This document shows positions 1-7,826 of a DNA stretch of 55,031 nucleotides, one piece after another. Source of the stretch: an uncultured Rhodospirillales bacterium (GTDB taxonomy: Bacteria > Pseudomonadota > Alphaproteobacteria > RF32 > CAG-239). Below the pieces are notes generated by a model. It did not search any database, had not been told where the DNA came from, and worked only from the letters and a program-made list of their open reading frames with translations. The stretch is from the NCBI GenBank assembly GCA_902763185.1, contig CACWQT010000011.1, positions 41,150 through 96,180 on the forward strand. The letters run 5' to 3'. The first letter of the stretch is position 1; each line of letters starts with the position of its first letter. A program made the translations under genes and the position numbers.

Positions 1-385
1 GGGAGGTGAGTCACGTTGAGCTTTTATTCACTCAGAATTTTCCACCTTAAAAGTGTTGAGGAGGGGATATGGACATCCACGGTTATTCCGCAAAATTTTT
101 CGCCTTAAAGTGCGCGGCGCACCTGCATAATTTAATTGTTGTGTTATTCTCATTACGTCATCCCTCCGAGCGATAAGCGAGGATGAGGAATATTCTGAAT
201 AATTAATTTGAAGACCCCTGATTTCGCTCCTTTTAGTTGCTCAAGGGGTGACGGTTTATGACACTGCATCTGCATGATTTGATTCTATCGGGAGGTGGGG
301 AAAAGTTATCCATATGCGAGCGCGCATTTGCACGCTGGCGAGCTTGTGGGTAACTTTGGGGGATAAGAGAATAATTAAGGTGCAC
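1..385. other. Intergenic region downstream of tig with repeat copies
   Basis: I see no convincing gene in the first 385 bases. The stretch contains short GC palindromes near 105-125, a block at about 201-253 that recurs with roughly 80% identity at about 16526-16571, and a 56-bp terminal-inverted-repeat element at 302-357. Short translations here lack ribosome binding sites and overlap these repeats, so I treat them as chance. Confidence 0.6.
302..357 (+). repeat. Miniature inverted-repeat element, family R1, copy 1
   Basis: The element begins AAAGTTATCCA and ends TGGGTAACTTT, which are reverse complements except for one base, and has a GC-rich imperfect palindrome in the middle. The same termini occur at 19122-19180 and 41196-41255. 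It carries no coding capacity. It resembles a MITE or REP-like hairpin; no transposase in the window has matching ends. Confidence 0.75.
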
Positions 386-387
386 AT

Positions 388-426
388 AAAAATTAAGGAC
401 AGGCTTTCACCCGTCCTTAATTTTTT
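388..426 (-). terminator. Intrinsic terminator of tig
   Basis: The stem AATTAAGGACAGG / CCGTCCTTAATT with a short loop is flanked by A and T runs on both sides, so it can terminate transcription in either direction. It lies about 20 bases beyond the tig stop codon on the minus strand. Confidence 0.75.
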
Positions 427-443
427 ATTTTGTGGTTGCACGC

Positions 444-1772
444 CTAAGCGGCTTTTTCGTCGAAGTTATACAACTCTTCAACAGTTACTTTCTTTTCGGT
501 CTTTTCAACCTGATTTAACACATGATCCATAACCTTTTCTTCATAAACCTGTGTTCTCAAGTTCTCAACTGCTTTCTTGTTCTTGATATAAAAATCAAAA
601 ATAGCCTTGGCTTGCATCGGATACTTTTGTGCTTCGTTCATAATCGCTTGATTGATGTCTTCTTGAGTTACTTCAATCTTGGCATCTTTTCCGACTTCGG
701 CTAACAACAAACCTAACTTAACGCGACGAACGGCAATCTCTTTGTATTCTTTCAACAAATCTGATTCTTTCTTTTTCTTCTCGTCTTCGTCTAATTGGTT
801 ATTCTTTTTGGCGGCCTCATATTGCTTAACAATTGAGTCATATTCCATATCAACCAATTTCTCCGGAACGTCAAACTTATAAGCCTTGTCTAAAGCGTCT
901 AACAAGGCGCGTTTCATCTTCATCTTAGAAGCGTTCTCATAATCTTTGGCAATATGGTTCTTCACGTCTTCTTTTAGTTTATCTAAGCTTTCGGCGCCCA
1001 TTGATTTAGCAAATTCGTCGTTAATCTCAGCTTTTTTAACTTCACGAATTTCTTTAATGGTTGTGACAAACAATGCTTCTTTGCCGGCTAAGTCTTTAGC
1101 GTGATATTCCTTTGGGAAGGTTGCTTTAACATCAACAACATCACCAACTTTTTTACCAATCAATTGGTCTTCATAACCGGGGATAAAGGAATTGGAACCA
1201 AGCTCTAACGGATAGGCTTCGCCTTTGCCGCCTTGGAACTCAACACCGTCAATAGAGCCAACAAAGTCAATGACGGCAATGTCGCCCTTCTTGGTTTCTC
1301 TGTTTTCTTCAACCTTAACCGAATCGCGACGACTTTCTGCCATGTAATTCAAAGCTTTGGTGACTTCTTCTTCTGGAACATCGGCGATTATCTTCTCAAT
1401 CTTTATCTTAGAAAAGTCTTGCAACTTAATCTCGGGCATAATGTCCATCTTAACGCTGAACTCAATGTCTTTGCCTTCTTCAAACTTCTCAATCTGTACG
1501 TCAGGTGTGAATACCGGACGGAGGTCTTTTTCTTTTAATACCTCATTAACGCCGTCGCGAAGCATATCATCCAAAGCCTCGGACGTGGCGTTTGCTTTAT
1601 ATTTCTTTTCAACCATGGCAAACGGCACTTTACCGGCTCTGAAACCGGCCATGCTGACGGTTTGGGCAATTTGATGTAACTTCTTTTCAACCATCTCGGC
1701 AAAGTCTTTGGCACTGACGGTGACATTATACTCACGGGTTAATTTTTCTGATTTTGTTTCTTTAATTTTCAT
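444..1772 (-). CDS. tig: Trigger factor, ribosome-associated chaperone
   Basis: Trigger factor binds ribosomal protein L23 at the exit tunnel and shields nascent chains. The protein is 442 aa, normal for the family. The N-terminal domain carries the signature GFRAGKVP at residues 43-50, an FKBP-type prolyl isomerase domain follows at roughly 160-245 (KKGDIAVIDFVGS through the FPKEYHAKDLAGKEALF segment), and a long charged helical C-terminal domain completes it. A longer reading frame extends upstream to 1853, but it would run through tRNA-Leu; I choose the ATG at 1772, which gives the usual MKIKETKSE-like start and is preceded by a purine-rich AAGAAGAGA. The gene stands alone between tRNA-Leu and an intrinsic terminator. 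The usual clpP partner is not next to it. Confidence 0.96.
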   Translation of the reverse strand: MKIKETKSEKLTREYNVTVSAKDFAEMVEKKLHQIAQTVSMAGFRAGKVPFAMVEKKYKANATSEALDDMLRDGVNEVLKEKDLRPVFTPDVQIEKFEEGKDIEFSVKMDIMPEIKLQDFSKIKIEKIIADVPEEEVTKALNYMAESRRDSVKVEENRETKKGDIAVIDFVGSIDGVEFQGGKGEAYPLELGSNSFIPGYEDQLIGKKVGDVVDVKATFPKEYHAKDLAGKEALFVTTIKEIREVKKAEINDEFAKSMGAESLDKLKEDVKNHIAKDYENASKMKMKRALLDALDKAYKFDVPEKLVDMEYDSIVKQYEAAKKNNQLDEDEKKKKESDLLKEYKEIAVRRVKLGLLLAEVGKDAKIEVTQEDINQAIMNEAQKYPMQAKAIFDFYIKNKKAVENLRTQVYEEKVMDHVLNQVEKTEKKVTVEELYNFDEKAA

Positions 1773-1811
1773 TTGCTCAATCTCTTCTTTAAAAATCCAC
1801 CTTAAAAAAGA

Positions 1812-1896
1812 TGGTGCGGATAAAGAGACTCGAACTCTTACACCTTGCGGCACCAGATCCTAAGTCTGGCGTGTCTACCAATTTCACCATATCCGC
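1812..1896 (-). tRNA. tRNA-Leu (anticodon TAG)
   Basis: On the minus strand the sequence starts GCGGATATGGTGAAATTGG and ends TTCGAGTCTC-TTTATCCGCACCA, with a complete acceptor stem GCGGATA/TATCCGC, a long variable arm, and an anticodon loop CTTAGGA giving TAG. The CCA end is encoded. It lies 39 bases upstream of the tig start and probably shares its transcript. Confidence 0.96.
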
Positions 1897-1917
1897 GGTT
1901 AAAAACAGTTTTTCCGA

Positions 1918-1945
1918 AGTATATACAACATTTTTATAGAATCAA
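1918..1945 (-). promoter_or_regulatory. Sigma-70-type promoter for tRNA-Leu and tig
   Basis: On the minus strand TTGATT (1940-1945) is followed after 16 bases by TATACT (1918-1923), ending about 21 bases before the tRNA 5' end. The spacing and hexamers fit a housekeeping promoter. Confidence 0.6.
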
Positions 1946-1967
1946 GAAAAAAATGAGGGAAAGAATT

Positions 1968-3824
1968 TTATTTACATAATTTGTGACATTTTTTTATATA
2001 TGCTTTTTGAGCTTTTAATGTGTTTTTTATGTAATTAAATTTTTTATCATATTTGGCTCGTTTCTTTTTATTTCCGAATTTCATTTTTATTTTATAGATA
2101 ATTTTTTGCAAGTTTAATTTCCAGTGGTGTGAGGATATGTAATTGATTGCGTAAATGTTCGCTTTTTGTTGTTCTTGTATCATTGCAGACAATAATAGCT
2201 CATAAACTGAGGTATTTCTTGCATATTGCCACCATATATCTGCTAGTGTTACAGACGGGTCTTTCCATGGTTTTATTGCGCCTGCGTAATGGATAATATA
2301 AGGATTCTCGTAAGCGGAAAAATATTGATTATAGCTATCAACATTTAATTGCTTATCTAAATCTTTTATGTAATAAGGAAGTTGCCATAAGACATTCCAT
2401 TTCATGTCTAATGGTTGATAATTGCCATCAAAAACAGCATTTAAAACGCATTGATCTACATACCAAGGATCTCTTATTTCTGCCAATTTTTTTAAGCAAA
2501 CATCTGTAAAATTCATTTTTTGCAGTTTTTTGATGTCAAGCAGTAAAACACCTGCCTGAAAATAGCTTTTAGGATTATTCATTGATAATTTATGCGTTAA
2601 ATAATCTGTTGTTTTTCCTTTGGCAACGCTATCAATCATTAAACAACGGTGCATTTCAATGTCCGGCGCGGCAGCTAAAGCAAAATCTTGTAAATCTGTT
2701 TTATATAATTCTGCAAGATTATGATGGACAATCAAATCACAGTCAAGATAGAGAATTTTAGCAAAATTCTTAAATATCTGAGGAATGAAAAGTCTAAAAT
2801 AACTTGCGATTGTAAAATGAGCATTTAGTGAAAATATTGATGTATCTAAGTCATCCAAATATGCTTTAATATTTGTAAAATGAATAGAAAAATTTTTCTC
2901 TTGTGTAAATAAAATACGTTTTTTATTTGTTTCTTCAAGTCCTCCGTCAAGAATAAAAATCTCATATTTGTCATCTAAAGCACGGTTAGCTTTAATAGAG
3001 GCGATTGTTATGCCTAAATATGGCGCATAATTATTATCTGCCGATAAACAAACGGTGATAGCCTCTTTATCAAATTGGGGGAAAATTTCTTTTTTGATAG
3101 TTTTTTCAATGTATAAATGTTGACATTTTTTGACTTTACAGCATTTTTCTTTTTCGGTAAAGAATATCCCAGACAATCGCTCTGCTATGAATCCCGGCAT
3201 CCGTTGGTTATAGTAGCTTAGGTTTTGATAATTTGTATTTTTATGAACTGTAAAAATGACATCAAAGAGAAACTGGCAGTATTCAAAGAAAAGTTCTTTT
3301 TTCATAATAAACATGTTATAAAGATAAGAGCTTTTACCTTGCAAATATTGATTTGCGGTATGTTTATACGCGCTATCAAGCATTGAGACAGCTTGTTCTA
3401 AGCTATCAGTATGATGACTATTCAGAAATTGTGCTTCAACTGATTTATCTTTATATAATGTTTCTTGAGGGGCAGTGATGTCATACAAGAAAGCATTGTT
3501 AATATCTTCTTGTTTGAATAAGCGACGGTAGTGTGCTAATCCAATATAATCTGGATTACCTAATTTATCATAATTTTTCCAAGCCCAATAAATGGCTGTT
3601 AATTCGCAGAAATGCCGATTTAATTCTGAAATATTATCACCGGTATCATCGCCAATCATGTTATCTACCATCCATTGGTAATCATCCTTGCTCATTTTTC
3701 CGTCTTTTGAAGCAAGAGTAGCTAAACTTCGTCCCAGATGAATGGGGACATATATATCATCTTTGTATAGTTTGGCAGGCTTATGATAACCGACTAAAAT
3801 TTTTAGAGTAGGCTGTTTAGTCAT
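1968..3824 (-). CDS. DUF4422-GT8 fusion glycosyltransferase
   Basis: This 618-aa cytoplasmic protein joins two domains. Residues 1 to about 235 look like DUF4422, a domain of polysaccharide clusters (KILVGYHKP at 8-16, ELTAIYWAWKN at 74-84, AHYRRLF at 97-103). Residues 255 to about 525 are a family 8 retaining glycosyltransferase (VCLSADNNYAPYLGITIASI start, the DxD metal site DCD at 361-363, and the closing HYAGAIKPW at 512-520). GT8 enzymes of this type transfer glucose or galactose from UDP-sugars to lipopolysaccharide or capsule precursors. The last 60 residues are very lysine-rich. It overlaps glf by 4 bases, so it is the last gene of an RgpF-like/glf/GT8 operon. The acceptor is unknown. 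Its base composition is more AT-rich than the flanking housekeeping genes. Confidence 0.85.
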   Translation of the reverse strand: MTKQPTLKILVGYHKPAKLYKDDIYVPIHLGRSLATLASKDGKMSKDDYQWMVDNMIGDDTGDNISELNRHFCELTAIYWAWKNYDKLGNPDYIGLAHYRRLFKQEDINNAFLYDITAPQETLYKDKSVEAQFLNSHHTDSLEQAVSMLDSAYKHTANQYLQGKSSYLYNMFIMKKELFFEYCQFLFDVIFTVHKNTNYQNLSYYNQRMPGFIAERLSGIFFTEKEKCCKVKKCQHLYIEKTIKKEIFPQFDKEAITVCLSADNNYAPYLGITIASIKANRALDDKYEIFILDGGLEETNKKRILFTQEKNFSIHFTNIKAYLDDLDTSIFSLNAHFTIASYFRLFIPQIFKNFAKILYLDCDLIVHHNLAELYKTDLQDFALAAAPDIEMHRCLMIDSVAKGKTTDYLTHKLSMNNPKSYFQAGVLLLDIKKLQKMNFTDVCLKKLAEIRDPWYVDQCVLNAVFDGNYQPLDMKWNVLWQLPYYIKDLDKQLNVDSYNQYFSAYENPYIIHYAGAIKPWKDPSVTLADIWWQYARNTSVYELLLSAMIQEQQKANIYAINYISSHHWKLNLQKIIYKIKMKFGNKKKRAKYDKKFNYIKNTLKAQKAYIKKCHKLCK

Positions 3825-4930
3825 TGTTGTATAATCTCCTTAAATAAATCTAATGCTCTTTTAATGGCTTTATCCATATCGTAGTATTTATAATCTCCCA
3901 AGCGGCCGAGAAAATAGGTGTTTTTTAATTCTTTTGCCTCATTTAAATACTTTTGATATAATGCCTCATTTGACGGGCTGGGAATTGGATAATACCTTTC
4001 ATTTTTGCCTAGGATAAAATCTTCCGAATACTCCTTGGCAATAACTGTTTTATCAGAGGTATCCCGCAAGTAGTATTTATACTCGTGAATGCGCGTAAAG
4101 TCGTAATTACACGGGTAATTTACCACCGAATTGCTTTGATAATAGGGCATATTCAATTCTTCTAATTTAAAATGGACACTACGATAAGGTAATTTACCAT
4201 GTTTGTAATTAAAAAATTCATCTATTGAACCGGTGTAAAATAATCGGTCATAGGTTTCCTTACAATCAGTAAATTTCGTATTCAATTGCACCTCAATGTT
4301 TGGGTGATTCAAAATGCGTTTAATTGTTTCTGTGTATCCGTTAAGAGGAATACCTTGATATTTATCCTGAAAATAGCGCGTGTCACAACTGATATATACC
4401 GGAACGCGAGCCGTTACGGCGCCGTCTATGCTATCCGGTGAAACACCCCATTGTTTTGATGTATAGTGCAAAAATACTTTTTCATAAACATAATCTGCCA
4501 AAAATTGTAAATCAGGGTCTTTTTGTTTGGTGAACTCCAGTATCGGAACTTTGCTGTTATACTTAAATTGAGTTAAAAGTTTTGTTTCCAGTTTTTGTGC
4601 AAGACTATGCGGAAAAACGTCATATAAAGTTCTCAAATTGAAAGGAATAGTTGTTTCTATACCATCAATTACGGCTATCACATGGTGCATATATGTATTA
4701 AACGAAGTAAATCGGTTTAGGAATGTCCACACATCTTCAAAATTGGTATGGAAGATATGTGAGCCGTATTTGTGTATCATAATATCGTTTTTGTCGCGAT
4801 AGTCATAGGCGTTACCGGCAATATGATCTTTAGAATCAATAACGATAACTTTTTCATTTAATTCTTCGGCAATTTTTCTTGCTATTGTGGCGCCTGAAAA
4901 GCCGGCACCGACTATGAGGTTAGTTTTCAT
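3821..4930 (-). CDS. glf: UDP-galactopyranose mutase
   Basis: Glf is a reduced-flavin enzyme that converts UDP-galactopyranose to UDP-galactofuranose, the donor for galactofuranose in surface polymers. The 369-aa length is typical. The N-terminal FAD-binding motif GAGFSG is at residues 8-13, followed by the family features DSKDHIAGNAYD, HKYGSHIFHT and the Trp-containing YTSKQWG; the C-terminal NTYFLGRLGDYKYYDMDKAI closes the FAD site. It overlaps the upstream RgpF-like gene by 11 bases and the downstream GT8 fusion by 4, so the three are translated from one message. Its ribosome site, GGAAGGAG, lies inside the last codons of the upstream gene. Confidence 0.95.
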   Translation of the reverse strand: MKTNLIVGAGFSGATIARKIAEELNEKVIVIDSKDHIAGNAYDYRDKNDIMIHKYGSHIFHTNFEDVWTFLNRFTSFNTYMHHVIAVIDGIETTIPFNLRTLYDVFPHSLAQKLETKLLTQFKYNSKVPILEFTKQKDPDLQFLADYVYEKVFLHYTSKQWGVSPDSIDGAVTARVPVYISCDTRYFQDKYQGIPLNGYTETIKRILNHPNIEVQLNTKFTDCKETYDRLFYTGSIDEFFNYKHGKLPYRSVHFKLEELNMPYYQSNSVVNYPCNYDFTRIHEYKYYLRDTSDKTVIAKEYSEDFILGKNERYYPIPSPSNEALYQKYLNEAKELKNTYFLGRLGDYKYYDMDKAIKRALDLFKEIIQQ

Positions 4931-5813
4931 GTTTCAGCTCCTTCCTATATACGGGGAGTTTGCAGATTTTGATATATAACTTGCCTGAGTTTGTGATTTT
5001 CTTTTGGAACAAAAAGTGCTTGATTTTTTCTATATCAGCAGGCATGATGAGGGGAAATAAAGCGGAAAAAGTTTTTTTATAGTAGTGGCATATATCATTA
5101 TACGCTTGAAGATGTTTGTTCTTTATTTGATTCAAAATGACTCGTGGGCTGTTTATACAGGCGTCTTTTTCGGTGAAAATCTTTCTTTTAATTAGGACAT
5201 CGCCCATATCAAATAGATCAAACGTTCTTAGCATCGGATCACAGTCATTTGATGCTTTAATAAAGGCATCAGGCTTAAAGCCATTTTCTTCTAAGACAGA
5301 GGTCAATTTTAATTCATAATTTTTGATAACATCTTTTACGGAAACTTGCTTGGTTATGCTATTGATAAAGTCCGCAAATGCGGATGAGGTGAATACGGGG
5401 TTCTTAAATACTAAAAAGTAGCTTTGTAAATGGTGCACGAGAGCCTTCGACTCGGTTATGCCCCAAAAATCACAATTTGATTGTGCCATCTTTTCAAAAA
5501 TCGGTAATAAACTATCAATACAAAAACAGCTGTCATTGGCAAAAATCAATTCGTCTGTGTGTTTTAGTATGCCGGAATTCTGGGCATATTGAAAGCCACG
5601 TTTATATGAGCCGAAATCATATTCTCCGTGTTTGTTAAATTCGGCATATTCAACCAAGCCCTGTAATTTATCTTGCTCTGTTTTTAAGGTGTGGTTGTCT
5701 GCAATAAATATGATTTTATCTGCAACTTCTTTTAAGTGGCGCAGATAATTTAAGACATAATCATGTATTATGGCGGATTTATCATAAAATGCAAAAATTA
5801 CGGTTCTTGTCAT
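4920..5813 (-). CDS. RgpF-like polysaccharide protein (rhamnan synthesis F family)
   Basis: The 297-aa protein matches the pattern of the rhamnan-synthesis F family: a Rossmann-like N-terminus (RTVIFAFYDKSAIIHDYV), EYDFGSYKRGFQYA around residues 83-96, the acidic ELIFANDSCFC segment, and a conserved CDFWGITES. Members occur in O-antigen and cell-wall rhamnan clusters and are thought to add side-chain or core sugars. The last residues, KICKLPVYRKE, recur almost unchanged at the end of the second RgpF-like protein at 12068-12949. It is the first gene of the glf operon and lies 32 bases downstream of the outer edge of the left inverted repeat, which supplies a good promoter. Confidence 0.8.
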   Translation of the reverse strand: MTRTVIFAFYDKSAIIHDYVLNYLRHLKEVADKIIFIADNHTLKTEQDKLQGLVEYAEFNKHGEYDFGSYKRGFQYAQNSGILKHTDELIFANDSCFCIDSLLPIFEKMAQSNCDFWGITESKALVHHLQSYFLVFKNPVFTSSAFADFINSITKQVSVKDVIKNYELKLTSVLEENGFKPDAFIKASNDCDPMLRTFDLFDMGDVLIKRKIFTEKDACINSPRVILNQIKNKHLQAYNDICHYYKKTFSALFPLIMPADIEKIKHFLFQKKITNSGKLYIKICKLPVYRKELKHEN

Positions 5814-5821
5814 TTGCTACA

Positions 5822-5845
5822 TATCTCCTTCTTATACACGGGGAA
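5822..5845 (-). pseudogene. Probable scar of the 3' end of a lost RgpF-like gene
   Basis: Read on the minus strand this leader gives TTCCCCGTGTATAAGAAGGAG. The same DNA (CTCCCCGTATATAGGAAGGAG and CTCCCCGTGTATAGGAG) forms the last codons of both RgpF-like genes in the window and encodes LPVYR(K/R); here the frame reads FPVYKKE. The following AAGGAG serves as ribosome site of the next gene, just as it does at the RgpF-glf junction. I infer that another RgpF-like gene once ended here and was removed by recombination at the inverted-repeat edge. Confidence 0.45.
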
Positions 5846-5873
5846 CTGTGACATAAAGGAACGTTAAAGTCAA
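5845..5873 (-). promoter_or_regulatory. Promoter at the outer end of the left inverted repeat
   Basis: On the minus strand TTGACT (5868-5873) is followed after 17 bases by CACAGT (5845-5850). It faces the RgpF-like/glf/GT8 operon. The same hexamers and spacing recur on the minus strand before the second RgpF-like gene (12985-13013) and, in the opposite direction, in the right inverted repeat (16328-16356). Confidence 0.5.
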
Positions 5874-6000
5874 CCAGTTTTTTTGTTCAAAACGCAATTT
5901 GTGAAAAACTTAGTTATTATTTATTTTCAATATTTTACTCAATCACAATTTGAAAGTAAAAAACATCTTCCCCCTTGTGACAAAAACGTTGGTTTATGGC
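5846..6000 (+). repeat. Left copy of the 155-bp inverted repeat flanking the polysaccharide block
   Basis: The reverse complement of these 155 bases matches 16201-16355 with only four substitutions by direct comparison and no gaps. Identity begins at CTGTGACATAAAGG and ends at GGTTTATGGC; sequences outside both edges are unrelated. It encloses 10,200 bases that contain a serine recombinase. The outer end holds a promoter directed away from the enclosed block. Confidence 0.95.
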
Positions 6001-6062
6001 AGAGTGTATGGCATTGATGAAATTATGATAAACGGCAAGTTGCTGTGGTTGAATGGAACGGT

Positions 6063-6476
6063 ATGATTGACTATTGTTTATTGAATTTTCGGGTGAGGGG
6101 GGATCACAGCGGTAAGCTGGTGGCGCTGGAAAAAGGTGAAGATTTTCCGTTTGAGATTAAGCGCGTCTATTATATTTGGGCGACAGATCGCGACATTATA
6201 CGCGGCAAGCACGCACATAGGGCTTTGGAACAGGTGGTTATTTGCACATCCGGCTCGTGTGATTTTATTTTGGATAACGGGCGTGAGCGTGAGACTGTTC
6301 ACTTAGATAATCCGGAGCAAGGGCTTTATATCCGCAACAATATTTGGCGTGAGTTTACTAATTTTTCCGATGACTGTGTGGTGATGGTGCTGGCAAGTGA
6401 GCATTATGATGAGAGCGATTATATCAGAGATTATGAGACGTTTTTGAAGGAAGTGGCAACAAAGGATTATTGTTAG
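6063..6476 (+). CDS. FdtA/WxcM-like sugar 3,4-ketoisomerase (cupin)
   Basis: The 137-aa single-cupin protein resembles FdtA/QdtA, which isomerise dTDP-4-keto-6-deoxyglucose to the 3-keto sugar. Visible family features are GDHSGKLVALEKGEDFPFEIKRVYYI, the histidine pair GKHAHRALEQVVIC expected for the active-site cupin, and NNIWREFTNFSDDCVVMVLAS. A GTG at 6045 opens the frame slightly earlier, but the family normally starts a few residues before the RG/HS segment, so I prefer ATG 6063. Start choice is uncertain because no strong ribosome site is visible. With the FdtB-like aminotransferase at 9998 it would make a dTDP-3-amino-3,6-dideoxyhexose. The dTDP-glucose synthase and 4,6-dehydratase that feed it are not in the window. 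Confidence 0.85.
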   Translation: MIDYCLLNFRVRGDHSGKLVALEKGEDFPFEIKRVYYIWATDRDIIRGKHAHRALEQVVICTSGSCDFILDNGRERETVHLDNPEQGLYIRNNIWREFTNFSDDCVVMVLASEHYDESDYIRDYETFLKEVATKDYC

Positions 6477-6493
6477 TTTGAGACAGAAATGTT

Positions 6494-7429
6494 ATGATTG
6501 ACGCTATTTTATATACACCAAAATATCAGAAAGAATGGGATGCTTTTGTGCAATCTTCCAAAAATGGGATTTTTATGTTTGAGCGAGGATTTATGGACTA
6601 TCATTCCGACCGCTTTAAGGACAATTCCTTAATGTTTTATAATGAAGATGAATTGATAGCGGTGTTGCCGGCCTCTTTGCACGGAGATGAATTGCGTTCC
6701 CATGGGGGATTGACATATGGCGGATTTATTACAAATGACAAGATGAAACAACATCACATGAATGATTGTTTTGAAGAATTAAAAGCGTATATGCGGGAAA
6801 ATAATCTTTCAAAGCTCGTATATAAGCTCATTCCGCATATTTATCACAAGCAATCAGCAGAAGAGGATTTATATAGTCTTTATAAAACTGGAGCAAAACT
6901 CTTAAAAATCGAGCCTTCGACAACCGTTTTGTTGAAAAATCCGCTTAAGATGCCCAAAGGACGCAAGGCGCAGGTATCCAGAGCAAAAAGAGAAGGTGTT
7001 GAGATTAAAGAATCAGATGATTTTGAAAATTTTATAGAACTGGAAAATTCTATTTTATCTGAACACCACAACACAAAAGCTGTGCATACGGCTGAAGAAT
7101 TAAGGCTTCTGAAGTCCAGATTCGATAACAAGATACAGCTTTGGATAGCAGAATATCAAGGTCAAATGATTGCGGGAACATTGTTGTTTGTATATGACGA
7201 TGTTGTGCATACGCAATATATGGCGGCGAATGATACGGCACGCGAAATCGGAGCTTTGGATTTGTTGATTAAGACATTGATGGATCAATTCAGCGAAACA
7301 AAAACCTATTTTGACTTTGGGATTTCTTCGGAAGACATGGGAACATTCTTAAACGAAGGATTGATTGCCCAAAAAGAAGGCTTTGGCGGCAGAACAACAA
7401 TCTATCAAACATGGGAGATAAATTTATGA
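6494..7429 (+). CDS. FemAB/GNAT-like acyltransferase
   Basis: The 311-aa protein has the layout of FemAB-like (double GNAT fold) transferases found in surface-sugar clusters: an N-terminal half with WDAFVQSSKNGIFMFERGFMDYH, a central basic linker (KGRKAQVSRAKREGVEIKE), and a C-terminal GNAT half with IAEYQGQMIAGTLLFVYDDVVHTQYMAAND and LLIKTLMDQ. Its place between an FdtA-like and an FdtB-like gene suggests it N-acylates the amino sugar they produce, taking the place of the FdtC or QdtC acetyltransferase; this role is inference. The stop codon overlaps the next start (ATGA). An aminoacyl-tRNA-dependent peptide ligase role is the main alternative. Confidence 0.7.
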   Translation: MIDAILYTPKYQKEWDAFVQSSKNGIFMFERGFMDYHSDRFKDNSLMFYNEDELIAVLPASLHGDELRSHGGLTYGGFITNDKMKQHHMNDCFEELKAYMRENNLSKLVYKLIPHIYHKQSAEEDLYSLYKTGAKLLKIEPSTTVLLKNPLKMPKGRKAQVSRAKREGVEIKESDDFENFIELENSILSEHHNTKAVHTAEELRLLKSRFDNKIQLWIAEYQGQMIAGTLLFVYDDVVHTQYMAANDTAREIGALDLLIKTLMDQFSETKTYFDFGISSEDMGTFLNEGLIAQKEGFGGRTTIYQTWEINL

Positions 7430-7821
7430 AACGAGTGATAACATATGGGACATTTGATGTTTTGCATTATGGACATATTAATTTGCTTAAGAGAGCAAAA
7501 GCATTAGGCGATTATTTAATTGTTGTTTTATCATCAGATGAATTTAATGAGGTCAAACATAAAAAGTCATATTATACCTATGAGCAGAGAAAATGCATTC
7601 TTGAAGCATGTAGATATGTTGATTTGGTTATTCCAGAATATTCATGGGAGCAAAAAATTAGTGATGTATTGCAATATAAAGCAGATGTTTTTGTTATGGG
7701 GGATGACTGGAAAGGAAAATTTGATTTTCTTAAGGATTATTGCGAAGTAATCTATTTACCGAGAACACCGGATGTATGTTCTACGGAAACAAAAAAATAT
7801 CTTAATGAAATAAAAGAGTAG
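7426..7821 (+). CDS. tagD: Glycerol-3-phosphate cytidylyltransferase-like protein (TagD family)
   Basis: This 131-aa nucleotidyltransferase makes CDP-glycerol from CTP and glycerol-3-phosphate, or a related CDP-activated polyol. It is close to the 129-aa length of Bacillus TagD. The N-terminus reads MKRVITYGTFDVLHYGH with the catalytic HxGH at residues 14-17, and the C-terminal RTPDVCSTE corresponds to the family RTxGxSTT loop with two substitutions. I choose ATG 7426, which overlaps the previous stop and has the family N-terminus; the frame opens 5 codons earlier. The next gene is a TagB/F-like transferase that would use its product. Teichoic-acid-type enzymes are better known from Gram-positives, but such pairs also occur in Gram-negative capsule and O-antigen clusters. 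Confidence 0.85.
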   Translation: MKRVITYGTFDVLHYGHINLLKRAKALGDYLIVVLSSDEFNEVKHKKSYYTYEQRKCILEACRYVDLVIPEYSWEQKISDVLQYKADVFVMGDDWKGKFDFLKDYCEVIYLPRTPDVCSTETKKYLNEIKE

Positions 7822-7826
7822 GTGTT

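Noticed and set aside
1773..1853. Longer trigger factor start through tRNA-Leu
   Set aside because: The added 27 codons overlap the tRNA gene and do not resemble trigger factor; ATG 1772 fits the family start.
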